Shown here piece by piece: positions 46,049 to 54,122 of a DNA stretch of 64,000 nucleotides (position 1 is the stretch's first letter; each line of letters starts with the position of its first letter). The stretch is from positions 992,001 to 1,056,000 of the forward strand of contig NZ_AQFT02000001.1 of the NCBI RefSeq assembly GCF_000364225.2. Direction: 5' to 3'. The stretch comes from Eubacterium plexicaudatum ASF492 (GTDB lineage: Bacteria > Bacillota > Clostridia > Lachnospirales > Lachnospiraceae). A program made the translations under genes and the position numbers. The notes beneath the pieces are model-generated. The model saw nothing but the letters and a program-made list of their open reading frames with translations, had not been told where the DNA came from and made no database searches.

Positions 46049-46660
46049 AAATGGAAGCTGAAAGCAGCCGATTATGTGCCAATCCGGTAGTCATCCGGTT
46101 TGGAATACATAGCACGGATACGGGCTGCAGATTTTTCAGGGAGACGAAAGTGTCTCAGATGGCCTGGCGCTTGGAATTGGAAAACAGGCTGCGCTGACTG
46201 CCAGAGTGAAAGTTGTCATTGACGATAACACATCGTTTTGTAATTATCAGGATAGCATTACCTTTACATCCTCCGATCCGTCTGTAGCACAGGTAGACTC
46301 CAAAGGGTTGTTACCGTAAAAAAGCAGGGGATGCAGAAATTACCGCATCAGCCGGAAACGGGCTGACAGCATCCTGCAGGCTCCTCAATGCCCGAAAGGA
46401 ACATCGTTTTCTTCCGTAAAAGGCGGCAGTGGAGTATTACGCTTCGCTGGAAGAGGCAGAAACAGGCGGATGGTTATATTATAAGATTTTCTAAGGATAA
46501 ATCATTGGATGGCAATGGCATGGAAGGGTACGTGGAAGAATAAAAATACCGTGGAAGTAATCAGCATTTGGAACGGAAACAAACCTACTACGTAAGTATC
46601 CGGGCATACAGGGAAACCGGCGGTAAGATTCTTTATTCCGACTGGTCTAAAGTAAATTAA
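46049..46660 (+). pseudogene. CAP/Ig-like protein fragments (copy 2)
   Basis: Matches 33172-33250 and then 33640-34185 of the CAP protein gene; the bases between are deleted at a shared CTGCAGA. Ig-like and Fn3 regions are recognisable (KGLQ, QIFQGDESVSDGLALGIGKQ, TSFCNYQDSIT) but frameshifted. It is joined directly to the mannosidase fragment, skipping about 5.5 kb present in the other copy. Confidence 0.85.
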
Positions 46661-46661
46661 A

Positions 46662-46757
46662 TGATCCTAAAATCCTCATACTTGACGAGCCAACGGCAGG
46701 ATTAGACCCAAATGAACGCATACGTTTTCGCAATTTAATCAGTGAACTTTCTCTATG
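46662..46757 (+). pseudogene. ABC transporter ATPase fragment
   Basis: [20 protein letters not shown], then [11 protein letters not shown]: Walker B and D-loop of an ABC ATPase of the ABC-2/drug export type. Only about 32 codons, cut on the right by the MITE array. The permease piece at 47998 may be from the same operon. Confidence 0.75.
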
Positions 46758-46922
46758 TTAGAGTGTGTCTTAAATTCATTCCTGCCATCTGTACGTCCCA
46801 CTTTGCGGGAGATTTGTCCCTCATTCGGCCAACGTAGCCCGCTACGCCTCCCTCATTCGGGACAAATTTCCCGCAAACTGTGACGCACAGTTGACAGAAA
46901 GCAATTTTAAGCCACACGCTAG
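46758..46922. repeat. MITE-like element, subtype a, complete
   Basis: Flanked by TTAG (left) and CTAG (right). Ends GAGTGTGTCTTAAATTC and, reversed, CGTGTGGCTTAAAATTGC. Internal arms GCGGGAGATTTGTCCC and GGGACAAATTTCCCGC. Same family as 20404 and 60730; terminal repeats match those of the IS5-type element at 47085. Confidence 0.85.
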
Positions 46923-47084
46923 TGCTCCATCCGGGCAGAAATTACAGTTTAGTGCTGACTGATTCGCGTCAGTGCAAGGCAAAATTTTAACGGCGATGTG
47001 GTTCCATCGACTAGAAATTTTAACGAAGCAATGGCGTGAATCAGGCTGTAATAAACGGTAATTTCTGCCCGGATGGAGTACTAG
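46919..47084. repeat. MITE-like element, subtype b, 166 bp
   Basis: Between CTAG (shared with the previous element) and CTAG (shared with the IS5 element). Terminal repeats TGCTCCATCCGGGCAGAAAT / TACTCCATCCGGGCAGAAAT extend about 30 bases, then TGATTCGCG/GCGTGAATCA; a central hairpin CGATG-tggttc-CATCG precedes an internal CTAG. No ORF. Confidence 0.82.
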
Positions 47085-47993
47085 AGTGTGTCTTAAAATT
47101 AAAACTACACAAACTATATAAATTGTGTATGTAAAAATTGCACAAATCATATATTCCTATTCCCTTTCTGTGTTATAATAAAAGAAAGAGGCGGTGTTAA
47201 TTATGTTGAAACGGTACGAATTAACAAACCAGGAATGGGAAAAAATTTCTCCATTGCTTCCACCTGAACAAACAAATAAACCAGGCCGGCCACGAAAAAG
47301 CAACAGGCTAATGCTTAACGCCATGGTATGGATGGCAAAAAGCGGCGCACCATGGAGGGATCTGCCAGAATATTACGGTCCATGGAAAAGTGTCTACAGC
47401 CGGTTTCGTAAATGGCTGGACTGCGGCATTTTGAAAGAAATCTTCAAAGAACTTAGCCTTGGAGCGGAGTTAAGCGAAATTTCCATTGACGCCTCCATTG
47501 TCCAGGCCCACCAGCATAGCGCAGGAGCCCCAAAAAATGGGCCTGTGAATGAAATTGGCCACAGCCGCGGCGGAAACAGCACAAAAATCCATGTGGCAGT
47601 TGACGCATACGGCTATCCCATCAGCATTATAATAAGCGAGGGTCAGCGCAGTGATGTCAAATATGCCATTCCTGTACTCGAAAACATAGATATTGCCGGC
47701 AGCGACGTGCTGGCTGACCGGGGCTATGACTGCTGGGAGCTTATCGATTATATCTATGAAATGGCGGGGAGCCTACCATTCCATCAAAAAAAGGAGCAAA
47801 ATTCAAGCGCAAATGTGACTGGTGGAAGTTCAAAGAAAGACATCTTGTCGAAAAATATTTTCTAAAGCTCAAAATATTTCGGCGTATTGCCACACTTATG
47901 ATAAACTGGCTTCTACATATCTTGGCTTTATCTTTTTGGCATCCATACTTATTTGGTTAAAATGAACAATAGTCCGCAATTTTAAGACACACT
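47085..47993 (+). mobile_element. IS5-family element flanked by CTAG
   Basis: Perfect 17 bp inverted repeats GAGTGTGTCTTAAAATT (47085-47101 and 47977-47993), CTAG on both outer sides (47081-47084, 47994-47997), consistent with the YTAR target duplication of IS5-type elements. One transposase gene. It forms the right end of a tandem array of three elements sharing CTAG junctions. Confidence 0.9.
47203..47965 (+). pseudogene. IS5-family transposase, two frameshifts
   Basis: About 254 residues if repaired. MLKRYELTNQEWEKISPLLP is the typical start; LNAMVWMAKSGAPWRDLPEY precedes the core; first Asp in ISIDASIVQAHQHSAG, second in VLADRGYDCWELIDYIY. The frame breaks at GAAATGG (A 47759-47761); repair gives ENGGEPTIPSKKGAKFKRKC, DWWKFKERHLVEKYFLKLK with the catalytic Glu, and a second break near 47925 before YDKLASTYLGFIFLASI. 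Programmed -1 shifting occurs in some IS5 groups, but no slippery heptamer is evident. Confidence 0.87.
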
Positions 47994-47997
47994 CTAG

Positions 47998-48278
47998 TAT
48001 CGGCAAAAACCCGTTTGAGTGTATTCGTAGTGACGATACCATTTCTTTTAATATTTATGACGTCGTTTTTAAGTGGAATGTCCGTACGATCAAAGATACC
48101 GGGGCTTTTTCCGGATCAGTTGCTTCAAATATGCAATGCGGTTGGGCTTTTTTATACTTATCAGATAGGAAACAGGGTGGTAGGCGCCGTACCGCTTATT
48201 GTAGCAATATATTTATTGCTTTATTGTATTTCGGTTCCAGTACTTTACACGGTATATAAAAAGACAGAGGTAACTTAA
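47998..48278 (+). pseudogene. ABC-2 type permease, C-terminal fragment
   Basis: About 93 residues with two or three membrane helices (VFVVTIPFLLIFMTSFLSGM and VPLIVAIYLLLYCISVPVLY), open right from the CTAG of the IS5 element. Its N-terminal part is gone. Plausibly the end of the transporter whose ATPase fragment lies at 46662, separated by the MITE/IS array and a deletion. Confidence 0.65.
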
Positions 48279-48300
48279 CATAGTTTTGTCATGTTTGAAA

Positions 48301-48962
48301 TTAAAATTCTCGCTTTGAATAGATCTTTTTTGAGAGCAAAAATGAAATCAGCAAAATCAAAGTACCGGCTGCAAGAATACCGCCATTTACCAAAAACATA
48401 TGTTTACTGGCATATCTGAGGGCATGAAAGAGCAGATATTCATTTCCGGGCAGAGATGAAATCATTACCCATGTACAATACAGCGTTGTAAAGAGTATGA
48501 GCGGTACAAACATGCCCCAAAACTTCCCCTTATGATATCCCATTTTGAACAATATGGGGAACATACAAAGGTTAAAAATGGAAAACAGCAGATAACTGAT
48601 CGTCATAACCGGGATAAACCATTCAGGCGGGCCGTAATAATGTGACAGTGAAAAGCGGTCTGCAAAAACAGCCAGAGGGATACCGGTCAAAATCCCATCA
48701 ACCCCATACAAATGGATAAAACATATCTGCCGGCTACTACGGCGGAACGACTGACGGCAGTGTGAAATACAGTTTGTTGCGATCTCCTTTTTCTTCTACT
48801 GCAAAAGTATTAAGAGAAAAAACAGGAACATAAAACATTGGTCGGAATAACGAACAACGCCGTAATAATACCAGTCGTTAAAGAAATTACAGGAATCAGA
48901 AAAATCCGCAGATGAAAGCACCTCATCGCTTTCCAATCCAATATCGCCATTCGCTTTATCAT
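48301..48962 (-). pseudogene. ABC-2 type permease of a YtrA-type operon, frameshifted
   Basis: Start ATG 48962 overlaps the end of the ATPase gene. MIKRMAILDWKAMRCFHLRI, FLIPVISLTTGIITALFVIP, then after breaks EEKGDRNKLYFTLPSVV and four more membrane helices to SKKIYSKREF. About 220 residues if repaired, the size of the small ABC-2 permeases encoded with a YtrA-type GntR regulator. Confidence 0.8.
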
Positions 48963-49807
48963 GCCACAACCTCCTTGCTCATTCGAACCATAATATCATC
49001 AAGGGAAACCGTTTCCGTAATCACACTGCCGGGAAAACCGGCAATATCTTTGATTGGAATCATACCATCAAAACCGCCGGGATATTCACGCAATCCCAAT
49101 ATTTGTTTACGTTTTGCCAGTGGCAGATCTTCGGTGCCGCCTTTTACGAGACAATATTTTTCGATCAATTCGTCTTTCAGTCCGCTATATAAAATTCTGC
49201 CGCCTTTGATATAGGTGATATAGTCGGCGATTTTTTCAAGATCGCCGGTTATATGTGTAGAAAAGAATATCGTTCTGCCTTCTTCCACCATATAATCACG
49301 GAGGATTCCAAGCATTTCGTTACGGGCAACAGGATCAAGGCCCGAAGTTGATTCGTCTAGCAATAATAACTTTGCGTCATGCGCCAGTGTGACTGCCATG
49401 CCTAACTTTATTTTCATACCGCGTGACATCGTTGATACTTCTGCTTCGGATCAATGGAAAATTGCACCAGGTATTGATGAAAAGCTGTGCTGTTCCATTT
49501 CTGTAGAAAGGGCGTATGGCTTTTCTACATCAATGGGTGTCTGGTCCTCCTGATAATAGGGCTGTTCAAACAGAACGCCTATATCTTCTTTCAAAGAAAC
49601 ATCTTCCGCAGGTTTGCCAAACAGCCGAATGCTGCCGCTGTCTTTCCCAATCATACCTAAAATCAGTTTTAAGGTAGTCGTTTTTCCGGCGCCGTTTTCA
49701 CCGATAAATCCGCATACAAAACCACCGGGAACGGAAAAGCTGATATTATCCAGCAAAAAATTTTTGTATTGTTTTCTAAGGTTGGTTATTTCAATTGCTT
49801 TATTCAT
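48959..49807 (-). pseudogene. ABC transporter ATP-binding protein of a YtrA-type operon, frameshifted
   Basis: About 282 residues if repaired. First piece (49807-49451): MNKAIEITNLRKQYKNFLLD, Walker A GFIGENGAGKTTTLKLI, Q-loop VLFEQPYYQ. Second (49429-48959): SRGMKIKLGMAVTLAHDAKL in place of the usual signature, Walker B LLLLDESTSGLDP, switch FFSTHITGDLEK. Two or three breaks near 49430-49510. The Ser in DESTSG replaces the usual Pro, as in other ABC-2 ATPases of this group. Confidence 0.85.
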
Positions 49808-50181
49808 TTTATTGTCCTCTCAATGGTGTCCAGCATGGTATGAAGATCATCTGGTGATAAGCCTGCCAGCTTTCCGTGCCGGACAGCAGCAGTCAGGGCA
49901 TCTTCGGCTTCTTTCCGGTATCTGTCACGAACAAAAGCATCATTGATTTTCTTTACATAAACACCTTTTCCTGGCATTGTCCGAACAAACCCTTCCAATT
50001 CCAATTCACTGTATGCTCTCGTTGTAGTTATCAAACTTACCTGCAAATCGCGAGCAAGTTGACGGAGCGAGGGCAGAGGATCATTTTCGACTAAAACGCC
50101 TGCTAAAACAGATGCTTTGATTTGTTCCTTTATTTGTTCGTAAATGGGTACTCCTGATTGATTTGATATAACAATGTTCAT
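49804..50181 (-). CDS. GntR-family regulator, YtrA subfamily
   Basis: 125 residues, intact. Winged HTH: VPIYEQIKEQIKASVLAGVL, LPSLRQLARDLQVSLITTTR, YSELELEGFVRTMPGKGVYV. The short C-terminal dimerisation tail (no ligand domain) defines the YtrA group, which represses its own ABC transporter operon and responds to cell-envelope stress. It overlaps the ATPase start by 4 bp. A good promoter with an overlapping dyad lies upstream. Confidence 0.92.
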   Translation of the reverse strand: MNIVISNQSGVPIYEQIKEQIKASVLAGVLVENDPLPSLRQLARDLQVSLITTTRAYSELELEGFVRTMPGKGVYVKKINDAFVRDRYRKEAEDALTAAVRHGKLAGLSPDDLHTMLDTIERTIK

Positions 50182-50214
50182 GCTTGTGCATTCCTTTTTT
50201 TGTTGTCTTTCTGT

Positions 50215-50260
50215 ATATGTATAGTAAGTACAGTATAGTGTGAAGGAGGTTTTTTGTCAA
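50215..50260 (-). promoter_or_regulatory. Promoter and candidate operator of the gntR operon
   Basis: Minus strand: TTGACA (50260-50255), 17 bp, TATACT (50237-50232). The -10 region lies in a dyad ACTATACTGTACTTACTATA (around 50219-50238), a plausible YtrA-type operator. The remaining 50261-50405 shows no gene. Confidence 0.7.
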
Positions 50261-50405
50261 GATGTTTTTATTGTAATTAAAATGCTTTTGGTGTACAGGG
50301 TTAGATTGTTTATTTATAAGGGATGTAATTTGGAATTTTTTATTTTGGTTGAAGAGAGAAGATTAATTCGGGAAGCCTTTTAAATATGTATAAGTATTGT
50401 AAAAA

Positions 50406-52074
50406 CAGCTCTGACGATTAAAATTTTTCGCAAAAAAACCTCCCATTTTGCGGGAAAATAAGCGATAATATAATTAACCCAAAATTATTTTTTCGCATTA
50501 TCCACGTAAAGAAGGGAGGCTTTTTTATGAAAACAAAAGTGACACGGAAAGAGGCACGTAAACATCTGGAACAGTTTCATCTTGCAGTAGAACTTGTTAA
50601 GGTTATAAAACATTTTTTCCCTGACCTGGCCCGCCTGTTAAAACAGACAGAAGATCCCAGAAATCAGAGTTACATTACCTATCCCAATGTCATACTTCTC
50701 ATGACCCGTATCCTTTCTTCTATATTCTATATCAGCAGCATGAGAAAAACAAGCCAGAAATTTAATTCTGATACAGTTATACAGAATATCTGGGAAATGT
50801 GCGGGGAAAGCGCATCCGCAGATGAAATTCCTTACTGGGAAACGATAAATAAATACCTTGAAAGGCTGGATCCGGAAGAACTGCAGGATACTGTCTGCCG
50901 GCTTGTATACAGGCTGGTGCGCAGCCGCGCATTTGCAGGTGCACGAATCCGGAACAGATACTGGCAGGTGATTGCAGACGGGACGCAGATTCACAGCAGC
51001 CGCAGAAAACTGGATGCAAAAAGCCTGTACAGGGTTCATAATAAGGGGACTGGCAGGGAGTATACGGAATATTACTATTATATACTGGAAGCAAAATTGT
51101 TCTCCATCCGGACATTATTGTAAGCATTATGACAGAATTTGTAGAAAATACCGGCGGGGAAGAAGCAGAAAAACAGGACTGTGAGCTGAAAGCATGCTAC
51201 AGACTGATGGAACGGCTTAAGAAAGAATTTCCAAAGCTTCCTGTCTGCCTTTGCGCAGACAGCCTTTATGCATGTGAGAATTTTTCATAAAATGCCGCGA
51301 CAGCGGATGGCGCTATATTCTGCGGTATAAGGAAGGCAGCATTCCGACGGTTTCAGATGAATACGGCAGGCTGAAAAAAACAGAGAAAAACTGCCGGAAA
51401 CAGGAACTCATTAACGGAACATGCTGGCATGATTTCGTTACGGACATTGATTATAACGGTCATAAGGTAAACATTGCAGAATACAGGGAAGAGCGGGATG
51501 TGCTGATAAAAAAGGGAAGCAGGAAAGGGGAGACAGAAAACATAAAGGCAGGGTTCCTGTTTCTGACGGACCTTCCCGTTAATCAGAAAAATGTGGCTGC
51601 ACTGGTGGAAGCCGGAAGGAGGCGGTGGAAAATAGAAAACGAAGGCTTTAACGCGCAGAAAAAACACGGATATTATCTGGAACATTTATTCAGCAGGAAC
51701 TATCAGGCATTGAAAAACCATTATTACCTGATACAGATCGGGCATATGATATCCCAGATAATGGAGGCGTGGGAAAAACTCTGGAAAAGCACAGCGCTGT
51801 CCCTGTCGGAAAAGCACAGCCGGATATTTGAATCATTCCAGAATATAAAGTTATCAGAACACAGGCATGAAACAGGAAAGCGCTTTCAGATAAGGTTCCG
51901 GTAATGGAATGCACTGGAAAGGGGGATGCCCGGATATGGCACAATAACCTAAAAGCGTTTTCAAAATTACAGCAGGGGGAGTTTTTGTTTTAAAATACTA
52001 TCATCAAAAGTTGCAATATATTGAAAGATATATGTAATTGGCACTGATAATCCATAATTTAATCGTCAGAGCTG
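50406..52074 (+). mobile_element. IS4-superfamily element with 10 bp duplication
   Basis: Perfect 17 bp inverted repeats CAGCTCTGACGATTAAA (50406-50422, and 52058-52074 reversed). Direct repeat ATTGTAAAAA on both sides (50396-50405 and 52075-52084). One transposase gene, and a hairpin (CCTCCCATTTTGCGGG region) in the leader. About 150 noncoding bases after the gene; beyond the right end, 52085-52183 shows nothing. Confidence 0.92.
50527..51904 (+). pseudogene. DDE transposase, IS4-superfamily, two frameshifts
   Basis: About 459 residues if repaired. Start ATG 50527 after AAGAAGGGAGG. First Asp in YWQVIADGTQIHSSRRKLD, second in LPVCLCADSLYACENF, Glu in RRRWKIENEGFNAQKKHGYY, the Y-(x)2-R-(x)3-E-type signature region. 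Breaks: A run 51093-51096 (one A short; repair gives LEAKIVLHPDIIVSIMTEF) and T run 51291-51295 (repair gives ENFFIKCRDSGWRYILRY). I cannot assign a named IS. Confidence 0.87.
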
Positions 52075-52183
52075 ATTGTAAAAAGTGTTGATTGTAGTCG
52101 AACTTATGATATAATATACTAGAAATGTAGATGTGGATTTTTTAAATGTTAGGTAGTAAGTTAAGTTTATGATATAAAAGTGG

Positions 52184-52246
52184 AGGATAATATCTGATTA
52201 TCCGTCAAATTATAGATGGACAATCAAGATCATTCTGTCTGATTGA
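52184..52246 (+). repeat. Left 63 bp inverted repeat of the island
   Basis: Includes ATCCGTCAAATTATAGAT and GGACAATCAAGATCATTCTG; matches the reverse complement of 58611-58674 apart from one extra base in the right copy. Confidence 0.85.
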
Positions 52247-52347
52247 GTAATCGTCGGACACCTTTAAATATGAAGCTGTTGACAGTCTAAAATGTTAAAC
52301 ACTTTAAAAATACTGTTCAACGACAAATGCATGATTCTATTGGTAAT

Positions 52348-53291
52348 TTAAGTATTATATTTTGCCATATAGGATTTAAGACCATTACAGATATACACTT
52401 TTATAGTCATTAAACATTCAGAAAATGTATAATTTTTTATTCCAAATTTAAGCAATGATTGATAATATACATGAACAATATTATGGCAGAATTCATATGT
52501 TAACATTTGGGGAGGTATTTTTCTTGTAAGATGCGCTAAATCTAAACAACCCAATCCTGGTTCAGCAAACTGAAAATCAATTATTATTGGAGCACTATGT
52601 ATATCTTTAGAAAACATAAAGTTATAAATATGCGCATCCCCATTTATTAATGTCATATTATTGATAGTTTCTTTCTAATATTGATTTCATTTAATAAATA
52701 TTTGGTAATATCAACGGACTTATTTATTATTTTTATGGCGCTTTTTGTTAGAAAATGTGAATTTTGTGATATAAAATCGTGAATACCAATCTGATCTATA
52801 TCAGTTAAGCGTGTGAATTTTATTCCTGCTTTGAATGATATTATATTCGCATTATTCCAAAAAGCTGAGTGAAAGTACGCTAATGATGAAACACATTGCA
52901 TAACTAAGTGTTCAGTTATTTCAGTTTCTGTTATGGTATAAAACTATTTGATATATTTTAAGAACTAAAAGGGTTTCTCTATCATTGCCATCAGCATAAA
53001 AGCAATAGGGAATAACATTGATACCGCTATTTATTTTTTTACATTATTGTAAAAACAATTTCATTTTGACATAGTTTGTTTTGAAATCGATTTTCATATG
53101 AATTGGAATATTTAATAAAAATACTTTGATTATATTGCGTATGTTTTCTTTGATCACTAAATTAATAATAAAATGTGTGATGTTAAAGAGTTGATTTTAG
53201 AAGTTTTATCAATTAACATATCACATTCATTGGGAATGTTTAAAATTTTCTTAAGAAATTGTGGATTCGAAATAATTCTTTCAATAGTCAT
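52348..53291 (-). pseudogene. APH/choline-kinase-like phosphotransferase, multiply frameshifted
   Basis: About 310 residues if repaired. Start ATG 53291 after AGAAAGGATT: MTIERIISNPQFLKKILNIP. N-lobe strand CFYADGNDRETLLVLKIYQ; then MQCVSSLAYFHSAFWNNAN; catalytic loop LINGDAHIYNFMFSKD (the HGDxxxxN motif, here NGDAHIYN), metal site IIIDFQFAEPGLGCLDLAHL. This is the protein-kinase-like family that phosphorylates aminoglycosides, choline, homoserine and related small molecules; substrate not inferable. The catalytic loop has IN before GD where His is commoner. At least four breaks. Confidence 0.75.
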
Positions 53292-53403
53292 AGTTTAATC
53301 CTTTCTGATAAAGGAGTAACTATGGAAATGATAATATAAAATACAATAACAAGGCCCACATAGTGACCCTTATTCTGATATAATCTAATGAAAAATAATA
53401 TGC

Positions 53404-54023
53404 AAATGAACGACCCCGCAGCAGAGCTGCGGGGTATCTGAAGGGTGGCTTCACTACATATAATCCCATAAGCTCAACTGTTTTGGCTCCAGTGCGCTTG
53501 ATAAAGCTTCTTATACTCTTTTTCTTGCCCTTGTTCTCTTACATATTTTGATATCACCGCTTCATTTCCATGTTCCCCTACTGTGGCAACATAATATCCG
53601 TCTGTCCAAAATTCCCCTCCCATAATTTTTTCTTCACCTGGGGACATTTGGCAAATACTTCTTTGGCTATTATGCTTTTCACTCTTTGTATTATTTTTGT
53701 GGGCTGTATGTTGGCACGGATTGTATCAGAAAATGTACATGGTCTTTATCTGTTCCTACCTCTATAAACTTTATCTCATACCGCTTTTCTATCTCTTCAC
53801 ATGTTTCTCTGATCACCTGGTCTACTTCATCATCTATTACTACTCGCCGATATTTCGCTGGACACACAAATGATACATAAGCACTGATACATTGTGCGAT
53901 TTGTGTATGTACTCACTCACCCCACAATTCCCCTTCCTTTTTCCTTTAGTATATCACAGCCTCTACTATTTGAAAAGTTTGTTACGCAGCAGAGCTGCGG
54001 GGAATTAGACCCTGAGAGATTAA
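53404..54023 (-). mobile_element. IS200-like element, copy 2
   Basis: Same element as 11846-12470 on the opposite strand; hairpins CCCCGCAGCAGAGCTGCGGGG (end) and its partner at about 53985-54003. It inserted between the phosphotransferase and the ATPase gene of the island. Confidence 0.87.
53454..53920 (-). pseudogene. tnpA: IS200-type Y1 transposase, copy 2, two frameshifts
   Basis: Alignment with copy 1 shows one base missing in TCATTTGTG (53868 region) and one in CACAAAAATAATAC (53694 region), but the CCCC that is short in copy 1 is complete here (53640-53643). HUH (DHVHFLIQS) and Tyr (TDGYYVATVG) motifs are preserved. So each copy is broken at different sites; a composite of both would be intact. 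Confidence 0.88.
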
Positions 54024-54122
54024 AACCTACCTATATGAAACATTAAAAATATTTGCAAAATCAAATTTATTATAACATAAAAACAATAATTTGTTAATAT
54101 TTTAAAGAATTGGAGAATAATA

